From: Porphyrobacter sp. TH134
GTDB taxonomy: Bacteria > Pseudomonadota > Alphaproteobacteria > Sphingomonadales > Sphingomonadaceae
NCBI RefSeq assembly: GCF_002855495.1
Contig: NZ_PKRO01000017.1
Span: 1-64,000, forward strand
Length of the DNA: 64,000 bases
Direction: 5' to 3'
Shown here: positions 1-8,991 of the stretch, piece after piece
Numbering within the stretch: position 1 is the stretch's first letter
How the letters are laid out: every line of letters begins with the position of its first letter
Notes under the pieces: generated by a model
Seen by the model: the letters and a program-made list of their open reading frames with translations, nothing else
The model's database searches: none
What the model was told of the DNA's origin: nothing
Program-made: the position numbers and the translations under genes

Positions 1-95
1 CCGGAAGACCATCCGCCGGGAAATCGATCAGGCCAAGGCGACACCTCGTAAAGCTGGATGTCGCCTTACGGCTCCTGTGAACTGTCCTTCAACAA
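1..95. other. Foreign DNA at the left edge, junction with truncated traG
   Basis: The reading frame of traG leaves TraG-like sequence near position 95-105, after the residues ALKGYVV, where a normal TraG would continue into further membrane segments. The 95 bases to the left do not continue it. On the plus strand an open frame enters from the left edge and runs to a stop near 98, which could be the 3' end of another gene. This looks like an insertion or deletion junction. The joining element cannot be named from so little sequence. Confidence 0.45.
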
Positions 96-1197
96 CGTAG
101 CCCTTGAGTGCGACAGGCCCGGTCTTGGGAAGCAGGAACAGGGGAAACAGGACCGGGAAGAGGGCGTAGAACAGCACGGTCAGCACGAGGTTCAGGAGCG
201 GGACCCACTTCATCGCGTTGCTCGCAATCGAGCCATAGGTCCGCTCGGTCTGAATGTCGGCGCGGGTCTGGGCGTAGACGTCGACATTGCCCGCGCCGCT
301 GGTGCCTGACATCGAATGCATGGCCTGGCTCATCGCGTTGATGGTCAGCGTCTGCTTGAAGATTTCGGTCGCGTTGGCCGAGACGCCGGTGAGGTACTGA
401 TAGGCCACCGGCAGGTCGGCAAAGAGCTTCGCCTTGGCGAGCGCGGCCGTCTGGTTGGGGTAAAGCTGACGGCCAAACACCGATCCCATCGCATCGACGA
501 GGCCAGCCCACTGCGCATTGAGCGTGTCATAGGCCTCGCGGCAGGTCACGATGTTCGAACTCACCTGGCCTGAAATGGCATCCCGGGTCAGGAACCGCTG
601 CGCGCGCGCCTGACTGCCCGGCGCGATCGTCGCCCAGATGTCGCCGGTTTCCGCCAGCTCCTTCATCGAGTAGCGGCCGAGCAGGACGTCGTAGAACACG
701 CATTGCCGGAAATGCTCGTCGAGATTGGCAGCAAACTCCGGATCGGAAATCCGCAAGGACCGGGTCGCATCGTAGAGCCGCGCGCCGTAGATCATCCCGT
801 TTTTCGAATAGTTGAGATCACCGGGCAGGCCAAACACCACTTCTGCCGAGCCCGTCAGATAGTCGCCGACCTGGCTGGTAAAGCTCGCCATCAACGCAAG
901 ACCCAACGGCACGTTGCTGACATTGGCCGGGGCAAGGCTCGGGTTGAGCCGGTCGGTCACATGGACATCGAGCCGCGGCACCATGAGGCAGGAGTAAATG
1001 AGCGTTGCGCCTAGGAACCAGTTGATCCAGGCGCGCCAGTCCTGATTGAACGCAAGGGTGAGGGCGGACAGGCCAAGCCCCATTACCATCACCACCTGGA
1101 GCAGGCTCTTGTAGCCCCCGTTGCCGGTCCAGGCGGCGACCGCCTGGAAGACGTTGACCAAATAGTCCCCGCCGCCGACCGTGAAAATCTCGACCAT
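28..1197 (-). pseudogene. traG: TraG, mating-pair stabilisation protein, C-terminally truncated
   Basis: This is the N-terminal part of an F-type TraG, an inner-membrane protein needed for pilus assembly (N-terminal half) and mating-pair stabilisation/entry exclusion (C-terminal half). The 389 residues show membrane segments near the N terminus (about 25-50 and 55-75) and near 335-360. F TraG is over 900 residues, so at least half is missing. The last ~20 residues (from about VEGQF) are unlike TraG and come from joined foreign DNA. The start ATG at 1197 lies 33 bp after traH. The truncation removes the periplasmic mating-stabilisation part, so the transfer system may be defective unless another traG copy exists. 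The family call is fairly sure; the loss of function is inferred. Confidence 0.75.
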
Positions 1198-1230
1198 ATC
1201 TGTTGTCCCGCCTGGATGTGGTTGGTCCGG

Positions 1231-2679
1231 TCAGTGGGTGAGGGCGCGGCTCTGGACGCCGCGCGACCAGTCCAGCGATGCGGCCATTCCGGGCGACATC
1301 GAGGCAGCCAGCACGTTCTCGATGAACGCCGTCTTCTCAACGATCTGCAGCACAGCATTGACCTTGAGATGCGTGTTGACCTGCCGGTCAGCGAGCGCCT
1401 GACGCACGACATTGACCTGATTCTGCCACATCGCGATCTTGGCTTCGTCCGCCCCGATGAAGCTCGACATCGAGCGGCCCGCCTCGCTGACGATCCTGTC
1501 GAGCACGGCAAACAGCAGGTCGACACTGGCGATCTCGGCCAGGGTCTCCCGGTCGTCGGTCGGCATGCCCCGGCCATAGGCCGCCTGGACGGTCAGGATC
1601 TTGTAGAGCGGGATGGACGCGACTTGCAGCAGTTCCTTCTGCTCTTCGCTGATCGCGGTGTCGTCCCGGATGGCCTGAACCATCCCGCCGATGAGCGCAG
1701 CCACGCGCGGCCGCAGCGCTTTCGATGCCGGCAGGCTCAGCGACTTGAAGCCCGGGTTGAGGCACTTTTCCGGCTCATCGCAGTCAAAGATAAGGACGTT
1801 GCCATTCGCCGTGCCATCCAGCAGCGAAGTCACGAGGGTGGACGAGGCTTCGCCGACGATTGGCACGAACTTGCCCGGCTCATCGTCCTTTGGGGGCACG
1901 TATATTATCGTGCCGAGCAGCGTCATCGCATATTCGGCGAGCTCTTCGTCGAACCGGCCGCCTGGCGAGAAGAACGCCGACTTCTTCAGGATCGTCCAGG
2001 TGTAGTTTCGCGGCACCCCGGGATTGACGTCGTCATACTTGCCCGAGCCTTGCGCGGTCGTGCTCGATCGCTGCCCCCGGGTGCCGCACCCATGCTTGGC
2101 CGCGGCATAGTCGGTGAAGATCCCTTCGGAGTTGCCGATCGCTTCGCAGATCGCCTTGTCGGCAAGGTCGCCCTTCGGCCAGATCCCGCCCACCAGACCC
2201 TGCGCCATTTCGCAGGAGTTGATGTTGAGGTTGTTCATGAGCTGAGCCTTCTGGCTGAACTCCTGCATGATCTTCGAGCATTCCGGGCAGACCGTGTCGA
2301 TCGCCAGGCTGAAGGCAAAACCGACAGCGTTGTTCGCGACTGCCTTCAGCATCGCGACGATCTCGCTCGCGTTGATGAAGCTGAAGGACCCGGCAAAGAT
2401 GTCGATGCCGCCGCAACCGGCGCGGGCGCGCGGCAGCTGCAGATTGGCGATGTTGGTCGTCTTCTGCGGGAACCGCGTCCAGACATTGCCGAGGCTGTAA
2501 TAGCCGGCCGACTGCCCCTGGAACGCGGTAGGTCCGTTGACGTTGGCAGCGCCCCCGACGTCGTTAAGAAACGAGTCCATCGAACTGCCGACGTCGGCCG
2601 ATGCGCCAGATAGCGGGAGGGTGAGGGGAAGGGTGGCTGCAAGGATCGCAGCGACGGCTCTTTTTATCCTAATAGTCAC
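1231..2679 (-). CDS. traH: TraH, conjugal pilus assembly protein
   Basis: TraH is a periplasmic/outer-membrane-associated factor for F-pilus extension, acting with TraF, TraW, TraU and TrbC. The 482-residue length is normal for the family (about 450-480). The protein opens with a signal peptide ending near ASA, followed by the glycine- and asparagine-rich N-terminal part typical of TraH. Paired cysteines (CGG near residue 88, CPEC near 133, CEM, CEA, CGT) suggest disulfides made by the DsbC-like and TraF proteins of this operon. The start is GTG at 2679, overlapping the end of traF by 11 bp, with a GGAAG-type ribosome site upstream. It is followed by traG. Confidence 0.9.
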   Translation of the reverse strand: MTIRIKRAVAAILAATLPLTLPLSGASADVGSSMDSFLNDVGGAANVNGPTAFQGQSAGYYSLGNVWTRFPQKTTNIANLQLPRARAGCGGIDIFAGSFSFINASEIVAMLKAVANNAVGFAFSLAIDTVCPECSKIMQEFSQKAQLMNNLNINSCEMAQGLVGGIWPKGDLADKAICEAIGNSEGIFTDYAAAKHGCGTRGQRSSTTAQGSGKYDDVNPGVPRNYTWTILKKSAFFSPGGRFDEELAEYAMTLLGTIIYVPPKDDEPGKFVPIVGEASSTLVTSLLDGTANGNVLIFDCDEPEKCLNPGFKSLSLPASKALRPRVAALIGGMVQAIRDDTAISEEQKELLQVASIPLYKILTVQAAYGRGMPTDDRETLAEIASVDLLFAVLDRIVSEAGRSMSSFIGADEAKIAMWQNQVNVVRQALADRQVNTHLKVNAVLQIVEKTAFIENVLAASMSPGMAASLDWSRGVQSRALTH

Positions 2680-3520
2680 GTCCAGCTTCCTTCGATGTGA
2701 GGAGGTAAATCCGGTCCTGCAGCTCGTCGGCGCTCATGACGCCGTAGCCGATCGGGATGGGGCGGCCGGTCTGCGCGTCCCAGAGCACGACCGCTGGCGT
2801 GATCTTGGGCTCGAGCCCCATGCGGCTGCGCTGGTTGGTCTCGACCGTGTAGTTCGGGAAATGCCGCGACGGGCCGCCATCGGTCGAAATCGCGCGCACC
2901 GCGATATGCCAGGTCGAGGCAACGCTCTGCACGATCGGCGACATGACTTCGCAAGCGCCGCAGCTCTGGGCGAAGAAGTAGAAGAGCCCGTAACGCTCGG
3001 AAAGCTGGGCCATCGCGGCGTTGCGTTCCGCGCTTCGCGAATCCTGCCACTGGCGCTTGCCAAGCGTCGAGACCGGGCGCTGCAGCGTGTAGTCGAGCTC
3101 GGGATCCTGCCAGATCGCCCGCTGCCAGACGTCGCTGAAGAGCGACGCGCGGTCGAGCTGGGCGCGCTGGAAGCGGATATAGGCCGTTACATTCGCTGGC
3201 GTCGGCTCGAGGATCGCCTTGGCCTTCAGTTCGCGCAAGGTCGCCGTGATCGCATCAAGTTGGCTGGTCGCGCTGGCCGCAGGCGCTGGCGAGGGCGAAT
3301 TCTGCTCCGGCGTCTTGGGCCGCTCGCAGTAGAACCAGTATCCGAGCCGCCGCTCCTCGCAATAGAAGCTATCCTGGCGCTCGGCCGATTGTGCGCTGGG
3401 AGGCGCATCGGTCCGGCTTGCGACCGGCTGGGCGGTCGCCGGAGAAAGCTGGCAAACGGAATTGGCAATCGCACAGGCGGCAAGCAGCCGCCACGCGACC
3501 TTACTGGCGGGTGCGGGCAT
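2669..3520 (-). CDS. traF: TraF (F-type), thioredoxin-like pilus assembly protein
   Basis: F-type TraF is a periplasmic protein with a thioredoxin-like C-terminal domain that helps TraH/TraU/TraW build the pilus. From the ATG at 3520 the protein has 283 residues with an N-terminal signal peptide (hydrophobic stretch then SPATAQ). The C-terminal half contains FYFFAQSCGAC, a thioredoxin-like fold with a CGAC active-site pair, and a later cis-Pro segment ITPAVVLWD. An upstream in-frame ATG at 3643 would add 41 Arg/Ser-rich residues overlapping traN; I reject it because the signal peptide starts at 3520. It overlaps the traN stop by 20 bp. This is distinct from the S26 peptidase (RP4-style TraF) encoded at 7655-8179. 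Confidence 0.88.
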   Translation of the reverse strand: MPAPASKVAWRLLAACAIANSVCQLSPATAQPVASRTDAPPSAQSAERQDSFYCEERRLGYWFYCERPKTPEQNSPSPAPAASATSQLDAITATLRELKAKAILEPTPANVTAYIRFQRAQLDRASLFSDVWQRAIWQDPELDYTLQRPVSTLGKRQWQDSRSAERNAAMAQLSERYGLFYFFAQSCGACEVMSPIVQSVASTWHIAVRAISTDGGPSRHFPNYTVETNQRSRMGLEPKITPAVVLWDAQTGRPIPIGYGVMSADELQDRIYLLTSKEAGRDY

Positions 3521-5228
3521 AGTAGTCCTCGATCTTCTGTTGGATGTCCTGGGTTGCCTGCAGCTCGTCAGGCAGGCGGGCGGCGTCGGTGAACTCGGCA
3601 TAGACCTCGCTGAAATCCATTTTCGAGAGGTCGAGCCGAGCAAACTCGTCGATGGTGAAGCCCTGGCATTGCTCGGTCTTCGGCTTGCCCCAGGGCTTGT
3701 TCAGCTGCTGGCGACCCTGTTCCTGCAGGATCCGCGAGAGCTTGGATTCAAAGCAGCAGTAGACCTTGCGCTTGGTCAGGCACACGCCAAGGAAGGAGGA
3801 CGAGCAATATGTGCCGACGTAGGCGCACAGACCCTGCGCATCCTTCTGATGCAGCAGCATCTCCTCGCGGCTGCAGCCCAGCGCCACGAGCAGCTGGATG
3901 CCGGGGATAAGCGGGAAACCCTTGCCCTTGCAGCAGTTGAGCACGCCGAAGACTTTGGACGAGCAGCTTTCCCGGGTCCCCTTGAACAAAGTGAGATTGT
4001 CCGGATCGAATTCGCGGCGCGCCTGGTTCATCGCGTTCAAGGCGACGGCCGCGTCCTTGAACTCGTCGTTGGCCTCGCGCTGGATGGTCTCGCACGAGCC
4101 ATCGATGCAGTAGACGTCGCCGTCGCAGATGAACTGGTTGGTGTTCGCAGGCTGGTCTGGAACGGGGCAATCATAGACCCGCTCCCAGGTGCGGCAGGGC
4201 TCGCCCGCGAGGCAGTCTTCGCGCACCAGCTTGCAGCCCGGAGTGGCTTCAAGTGTCTGGCAGTCCTGTGCCTCGGTGAACTGCGCGCAGCTGTAATTGC
4301 GGCTCCACGCCCAGCACGGCTGCGTCACGGCGATGCCATCGACGATGCGGGTCACCGGATCGCTGTCCGTGCACGTCTCGGTGTCCTGCTGGCACGAGGT
4401 ATCAGCCGCCAGACCAGCACACTGGCTTTCATCGCGCGTGGTCGTGACGACGTTCTCGCCTGTCACCGTATAGGGCGTCGCGCCATCGACCGGCGACGTG
4501 CAACTGACGAGATCAACCCTCAGATCGCCCGAGGTACAGCCCCAGTAGATCCCGAAATAAGGATCGCAAAGGTTGATCGGATAGGACTGCGTGACAGTGC
4601 ATTGCGGCGCGGGGTAGCGGTTGCAATTGTAGACCGAAGCCGGGTCCACACCGCTGCCACCAACACAGTAGTAGCCGTAGACCTGCCGCTGTTCGACACG
4701 CGCGGTCAACGTCACGGGGCAGGTCCGCGTTTCCTGTGTCGCCGTATAGCCAACATTGCAGGTCGCCATGTAGCGCGCCGCAGTTCCGCTGGCCGGCGGC
4801 AAGGGCACGCAGCGTCCCTGTGAGCCGCCGATGGCCATTCCGCTCGTATAGGCGAGCGGGTCATCGCTGATCACATTGCTGCGCGCGATCGTTGCATCGA
4901 GATCCTGCGGCGCAAACCGGGCGCGCCGGTCCATCGAATCCCGCATGGCCTTGTAGCCGGTGTTGGTCGTCGCCTGGCTCGCCGCTTCGCGGCTCATCCG
5001 GTCAGGATCGTCGAAGTAACCCGACTGGCTCGGCGTGCCGCCGAAATTGGGGATACGGTTTGCATCCGGGTTCGTCGTTGCCGCGCTTTGCGCCGCGGCT
5101 GTCTTGTCCCGCCCGAAAGCCTTGCCGTCGGCCTTCGACGCATCGGTTGTAGTCTGGGCGTAGAGCGGGCCGGCGAGGGCGAGAAGAAGCGCGCCCACGC
5201 CAGCGAGAGAGATGACTGGTCGTTTCAT
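3501..5228 (-). CDS. traN: TraN, cysteine-rich outer-membrane mating-pair stabilisation protein
   Basis: TraN is the outer-membrane adhesin of F-type systems that stabilises donor-recipient contact. The 575-residue protein starts with a clear signal peptide (MKRPVISLAG...PLYAQ) and is very rich in cysteine from residue 150 onward (motifs such as CCKGKGFPL and VYCCFESKL typical of the TraN C terminus). F TraN is about 600 residues, so this copy is full length. The many cysteines explain the DsbC-like isomerase in the same operon. The start ATG at 5228 overlaps the trbC stop (ATGA). The central part, which contacts recipient porins in F-like plasmids, is the least family-like and may set recipient specificity. 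Confidence 0.9.
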   Translation of the reverse strand: MKRPVISLAGVGALLLALAGPLYAQTTTDASKADGKAFGRDKTAAAQSAATTNPDANRIPNFGGTPSQSGYFDDPDRMSREAASQATTNTGYKAMRDSMDRRARFAPQDLDATIARSNVISDDPLAYTSGMAIGGSQGRCVPLPPASGTAARYMATCNVGYTATQETRTCPVTLTARVEQRQVYGYYCVGGSGVDPASVYNCNRYPAPQCTVTQSYPINLCDPYFGIYWGCTSGDLRVDLVSCTSPVDGATPYTVTGENVVTTTRDESQCAGLAADTSCQQDTETCTDSDPVTRIVDGIAVTQPCWAWSRNYSCAQFTEAQDCQTLEATPGCKLVREDCLAGEPCRTWERVYDCPVPDQPANTNQFICDGDVYCIDGSCETIQREANDEFKDAAVALNAMNQARREFDPDNLTLFKGTRESCSSKVFGVLNCCKGKGFPLIPGIQLLVALGCSREEMLLHQKDAQGLCAYVGTYCSSSFLGVCLTKRKVYCCFESKLSRILQEQGRQQLNKPWGKPKTEQCQGFTIDEFARLDLSKMDFSEVYAEFTDAARLPDELQATQDIQQKIEDYYARTRQ

Positions 5229-5989
5229 GGAACCTGCCTTTCAAGACGGGCGAGGTGCTGGGCGGCGAGCAAAGCGCCGGGCCCGCCGCCGCGCGCGAAG
5301 GTCTCGAGCGCGTAAGCTGCGCTGACATTGCCGCTCATCCGGTCGTGCGGCGGAACTTGCGTCCGGCAGTCGAACCCGTCGCACAGATCGAAGTCGCTGC
5401 TGGTGACGACGTAGGTGGGCACCGCCTCGATCCCGAAGGCGCGGAACAGTCGCGGGTCGATGCCGACGCCGTCCAGTTGCTCGCCGGGCTTGGCAACTTT
5501 GGCCAATGCCGCCGTGAGAGCCTTGGCGCTGTTGCCGGGCAGCCCGCGCAAGGCAACAACACCGCCAGCCTTGGTCACGTCGTCGATCATCGCACGCAGC
5601 GCTGCAGGCGGCATCGATAGCGAAGCAAAGGCGATGAACCTCGGCGCCTCGCCCATGCCTTCGCTGGTCATGGCGCCGGCATCGGCCACCATCCGGTCAA
5701 AATCGAACGTGCTGGCCTCACCAGGCTTCGCGTTCGCTGCAGCCTCACGGTTGTAGCGGCGGGCGTGCGCCTCGGCCTCGTCGGAGCTGGTCCTCGCTTC
5801 CCGCGCGAGGGCTTCGGCTCTGGCGCGGGCATCGGCGGACAGCGCGTCGGCATCGCCGGCGCCCGCACTGGCCCGAGCCCGAATAGCGGCCAGATCAAGG
5901 TCCGGTTCGGCCGTCTGCGCCGAGGCGCCAGCCAAAGCAGCAAGGCTGGAAAGCGACGCGACTACAAGAAGGTGAGGAAGTTTGTTCAT
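5225..5989 (-). CDS. trbC: TrbC, F-type pilus assembly protein
   Basis: TrbC is a periplasmic protein of the F pilus assembly set, often paired with TraW. The 254-residue product begins at ATG 5989 with a signal peptide (hydrophobic LLVVASLSSLAALAGASA). A charged Ala/Arg/Glu-rich helical stretch follows (about 30-85), then the conserved TrbC core: FIAFASLSMPPAALR, VVALRGLPGNS and AVPTYVV. Longer in-frame starts up to 6343 only shadow traU. The start codon overlaps the traU stop (ATGA), and its own stop overlaps the traN start, so translation is likely coupled along the operon. Confidence 0.88.
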   Translation of the reverse strand: MNKLPHLLVVASLSSLAALAGASAQTAEPDLDLAAIRARASAGAGDADALSADARARAEALAREARTSSDEAEAHARRYNREAAANAKPGEASTFDFDRMVADAGAMTSEGMGEAPRFIAFASLSMPPAALRAMIDDVTKAGGVVALRGLPGNSAKALTAALAKVAKPGEQLDGVGIDPRLFRAFGIEAVPTYVVTSSDFDLCDGFDCRTQVPPHDRMSGNVSAAYALETFARGGGPGALLAAQHLARLERQVP

Positions 5990-7014
5990 AGCGCGCAGCA
6001 ATTCCGCTTGCGCCAGACCAGGTAGCCCATGTCCTCGCCAATGGCGGGATAGACCTGGCCTGCCGACATGAAGGTGGTGGAGGCACCAATGGGCGCGCAG
6101 GCGTAGCGGCCCTTGGTCTGCGGATTGGGATTGGTGGCCTGGAAGCGGTACTGCTGCTTGCGCATCACCGGCATCAAGTACTTGCCGCAAAGCCCTTTGC
6201 TGCCCATCGTCCCCCAAGCGACGAGCTCGCGGTGGAGCTTGTAGGAGAAGCGGGCGAGCGCGAGCCGCGATGCCTGCACATGGCCGATCGTTGCCGAGAC
6301 ATTGCCGTTGAGCGGATACATCGTGCCCTGGCAGCCCGCGCACCAGAACAGCTCGTCAGTCGGCAGCTTGGCCGTTGCCGCCACGCAGTCCGCTGCACAT
6401 GCGGCAAGCGCCAAGGGATTGGCGAAGAGGACCGCCTCGGGATTGATGATCGCGGTTAGCTCGCTGTCCTGCCACAGCGGATCAATCTCGGTGATGTAGA
6501 GGATGTCGATCGAGCCGGACTCGAGGCACAGGAAATCGGCGACGATCTCCATCCAGTAGATCAGCGGATAGGCATACCAGTGGACATGCCACTGCGAGTT
6601 GTACTGGGTGTTGCCGCCAACCGCCGATGGCCCCGCCATCGACTTGAAGCCGATGTCGAATCCCGGATCGAGCTTCATCCCGCCGAGATTGACGAAGCAC
6701 CATGGCTTCATGCTGACGTCGGCAAGCCGGACCGGCTCCCAGAACCCCATGGCGATGCCGGGCCGCAAACCGCAGAGGCAAACAGGGAGAGCCGGGTTGC
6801 TCGGATCGGGACGGCTCGACGGCCATATCTTCAGGCCACCGATCGAGATCGGAAACAGGCACGACCAGCAGATGTCCGTGATCGGATTGACGAACTTGCC
6901 AGTGCAGCGCCCGGGGCCGGCCGCAGCCTGGGCAGGAGCACTGGACACGACGCTCAGGCTGGTGAGCAGAAGTGCTCCGCAAAGCCATGACAGAAGGCGT
7001 TTTTTCTTGCTCAT
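5986..7014 (-). CDS. traU: TraU, conjugal DNA transfer/pilus assembly protein
   Basis: TraU is a periplasmic Cys-rich protein required for DNA transfer and pilus assembly. From ATG 7014 the protein has 342 residues: a signal peptide ending near PAQAAA, then the family opening GKFVNPITDICWSCLFPISI. Many cysteines follow (VCLCG, CLESG, CAADC, WCAGCQG) and the C terminus ends KRNCCAL. Length and landmarks match F TraU (about 330). A 416-codon open frame starting at 7236 would add arginine-rich sequence shadowing traW, so it is not used. The start overlaps the traW stop (ATGA). Confidence 0.92.
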   Translation of the reverse strand: MSKKKRLLSWLCGALLLTSLSVVSSAPAQAAAGPGRCTGKFVNPITDICWSCLFPISIGGLKIWPSSRPDPSNPALPVCLCGLRPGIAMGFWEPVRLADVSMKPWCFVNLGGMKLDPGFDIGFKSMAGPSAVGGNTQYNSQWHVHWYAYPLIYWMEIVADFLCLESGSIDILYITEIDPLWQDSELTAIINPEAVLFANPLALAACAADCVAATAKLPTDELFWCAGCQGTMYPLNGNVSATIGHVQASRLALARFSYKLHRELVAWGTMGSKGLCGKYLMPVMRKQQYRFQATNPNPQTKGRYACAPIGASTTFMSAGQVYPAIGEDMGYLVWRKRNCCAL

Positions 7015-7658
7015 GACGGCGCACGCTCCTTGAGAGGCACGGGCTGTTCGGTGATGACGAGCGCGCGGCCCTGCTGCTCGACGGTTGCGGGCACCGCGCG
7101 AATGCCGAAGTGTTTCACCAGCGTGCCGCCCTGATCGAAGTAGAAGCGCCGCTGACGGGCTTTCATGAGTTCGAGCGGGGCACCGGCTACGAGGATGAGC
7201 TTCGCCTTTGTGCTGGCATAGCGGCGGGTGGCCCAAGCGAGCTGTGCCGGGTCGTCGCCATCGAGAAAGACGAGGGGAGCCCGGAGCGGCACGGTATCGA
7301 GCGGATTGACCCGCGTGCCTGCGGCAATGATGAGCCGGCCCTTGTCGTCGGCAATATCGCGCTCGACGGTGATCGTCGGATCGAAGCGCCAGCTGCGCAG
7401 CGCCGAGGCGATGGTAACGCTAGCAACAGGCTCTGGCCGGTTGACCCGGGCGATGGTCCGCCGCTTCAGCTCTTCGTTGAGGCGGGCCGTTTCTCCGGTC
7501 TTCTCAAGCTGGGTGAGCCTGGCATGGATCTGCTGAAGCAGGTCCGGTTCAATGACCGGCCATACCGCGCCGTGCTGGCCGTAATCGCGGGCCATTGCCT
7601 GTGGTGCGATGGCCAGCGCCAGCGCAGTGGCGCAAACGGGAAAAGTGAGGAGCCTCAC
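7011..7658 (-). CDS. traW: TraW, conjugal pilus assembly protein
   Basis: TraW is a periplasmic pilus assembly factor that interacts with TrbC. The likely start is GTG at 7658, which overlaps the upstream peptidase stop (GTGA) and gives 215 residues beginning VRLLTFPVCATALALA, a signal peptide cut near MARDYG. The conserved TraW features are the DYGQHGAVWPVIEPDLL start of the mature protein, the central RSWRFDPTITVERDI and the C-terminal RRFYFDQGGTLVKHFGI region. An ATG at 7703 would add 15 residues ahead of the signal peptide and is less likely. It is part of the coupled run S26 peptidase-traW-traU-trbC. Confidence 0.9.
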   Translation of the reverse strand: MRLLTFPVCATALALAIAPQAMARDYGQHGAVWPVIEPDLLQQIHARLTQLEKTGETARLNEELKRRTIARVNRPEPVASVTIASALRSWRFDPTITVERDIADDKGRLIIAAGTRVNPLDTVPLRAPLVFLDGDDPAQLAWATRRYASTKAKLILVAGAPLELMKARQRRFYFDQGGTLVKHFGIRAVPATVEQQGRALVITEQPVPLKERAPS

Positions 7659-8179
7659 AGGATCGGCCTCCCGACCCCGAGAATGCGCTGGCCACAGATC
7701 CAACCGATCGCGGCATAGCGGCTGTCGAAGCCATCCATGTGTTCGCTGGTGACGAAATAGCAGCCTTGCGGCACGCGCCCCGTAGGTCCAAGCGCCAGCG
7801 GTTCGCCAAAGCGGCTCTCAAGCTTGGCCTTGGCCACGGCCTCACCGTTGACGAAGTAGATCCGGTTTTGCTCGGTGATGATGTCGCCCGGAACACCGCT
7901 CACACGCTTGCCGAACGGCTTGGGCTTCGCCCCGAAATGCTTGACCAACAAAGGCGAGGTGGGCGGTTCGAACAGGATGATGTCCCCGCGATGCACGGGT
8001 GCCCCTCGCGTGACCCAGATGGCCCAGTAGGGCAGGCTGGGGCTCACATTGATCATGAGCGCATGGCCCTGCGCGAAGGCGGCAAGCGAGGAGAGCGCCA
8101 GTGCCCCGGCGCCGAGCACGCCCCAAAGCACGAGCCGGCGCGCCGATGCTGAGCGGATCAAGAGATCAGCGGGCAGCAT
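7655..8179 (-). CDS. S26 signal-peptidase-like protein, RP4 TraF type
   Basis: Peptidase family S26 member of the conjugative TraF type (signal peptidase I fold), which in IncP-like systems matures the pilin. From ATG 8179 it has 174 residues: an N-terminal membrane anchor (about 16-36), then the Ser motif NVSPSLPYW with the candidate nucleophile Ser48 in SLP. The Lys motif GKRVSGVPGD follows, with Lys91. The C-terminal part carries YFVTSEHMDGFDSRY, the usual S26 terminal box. Its place in an otherwise F-like operon suggests it processes TraA or another Tra protein. An in-frame start at 8215 adds 12 residues before the anchor; the 8179 start overlaps trbI by 14 bp. Confidence 0.85.
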   Translation of the reverse strand: MLPADLLIRSASARRLVLWGVLGAGALALSSLAAFAQGHALMINVSPSLPYWAIWVTRGAPVHRGDIILFEPPTSPLLVKHFGAKPKPFGKRVSGVPGDIITEQNRIYFVNGEAVAKAKLESRFGEPLALGPTGRVPQGCYFVTSEHMDGFDSRYAAIGWICGQRILGVGRPIL

Positions 8180-8573
8180 CGGGAAGGGCTCCCATGCGGC
8201 GCACGACGTCGGCACGCACAGACCCGGTCAGGTCCGGCGTGCTCCCGGCGACCACTGCTTCGGCAACCAGAACTGTCCGGCCTTCGCGGCCGAGCTTCTG
8301 TACCGAGGCTTCCACGGCCTTGAGGTAGGCCTGGACGCGCAGTCTGGTTTCTTCAGGCGGCCGACCGGCACGCGCTTCGGCTTCGATGAAGTCGCCCATG
8401 ATCCGGCTCAGCTGGACCGTGACGACCTCGCGTTTTTCCAGGGTGAGCAGCTTGTCCGTCGCCCAGACACCCCACAGAACCTGACTGACCATGCCAGCGC
8501 CGACCACGACAGCGGTGAGATTGATCGCTGAAAGCCGCCCCCGCAGGCTCGATGTTGCCAGAATGTTCTTCAC
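8166..8573 (-). CDS. trbI: TrbI-like F-type conjugation membrane protein
   Basis: Small F-type TrbI-like protein, an inner-membrane protein linked with pilus retraction in F. The start chosen is GTG at 8573, which overlaps the preceding stop (GTGA) and gives 135 residues: a short cytoplasmic lead, one transmembrane helix (about 15-37), and a periplasmic domain. The domain includes DFIEAEARAGRPPEE and a helical region, ending RRMGALPDAAR. An ATG at 8672 would add 33 Arg-rich residues shadowing the upstream gene. The match to TrbI rests on size, topology and position between the 130-aa membrane protein and traW; sequence recognition is moderate. Confidence 0.7.
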   Translation of the reverse strand: MKNILATSSLRGRLSAINLTAVVVGAGMVSQVLWGVWATDKLLTLEKREVVTVQLSRIMGDFIEAEARAGRPPEETRLRVQAYLKAVEASVQKLGREGRTVLVAEAVVAGSTPDLTGSVRADVVRRMGALPDAAR

Positions 8574-8962
8574 AGCTTTTCTCCCGAGAGTTCGCGGTCG
8601 AGGTCGCGGATGAAGCGCGGCATGCGCCACACGACGACGAGCGTCGCGAGACCGATCAGAACGAACTTGCACTGGCCGAGGAAGGTCACGCGCCGTGCGA
8701 GGTCGGCCGCCAGGAAGCGGTCACCGAGATTGGCGACATGGGCGAAGAAGGCATCGGGATTGCCGCCCGACAACAGCAGGAAGAACAGCAGCGGCAGGCC
8801 CAGTGCCATCAGGTAGGATGAGCCGAGAAACAGGCAGCCGCGAAGCAGGATGTAGCAGCCATCGGCCATGCGCGAGCGCAAGGTCTGGACTGGCTGGCTG
8901 ACGGGCTGTTCGTCTTCGGACGGGTCGGTCCGGTCGAAGGGGGTGACGAGGTGGAGAGGCAT
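8570..8962 (-). CDS. Small membrane protein of the tra operon, unknown function
   Basis: A 130-residue protein with two or three hydrophobic segments (about 42-66 and 92-112) and a polar, acidic N-terminal tail (DRTDPSEDEQPVSQP). I do not recognise a named family. It sits between traC and trbI, overlapping trbI by the GTGA junction, so it is translated as part of the transfer operon. An inner-membrane accessory role in the T4SS is likely by position only. The start ATG at 8962 lies 29 bp downstream of the traC stop. No catalytic motifs are seen. Confidence 0.65.
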   Translation of the reverse strand: MPLHLVTPFDRTDPSEDEQPVSQPVQTLRSRMADGCYILLRGCLFLGSSYLMALGLPLLFFLLLSGGNPDAFFAHVANLGDRFLAADLARRVTFLGQCKFVLIGLATLVVVWRMPRFIRDLDRELSGEKL

Positions 8963-8991
8963 GGAGATAGGGATCCTTTGGTGATGGGGTG

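Noticed and set aside
1216-2613. A 465-codon plus-strand frame over traH
   Set aside because: Arg/Asp-rich shadow; traH on the other strand has a signal peptide and conserved cysteines.
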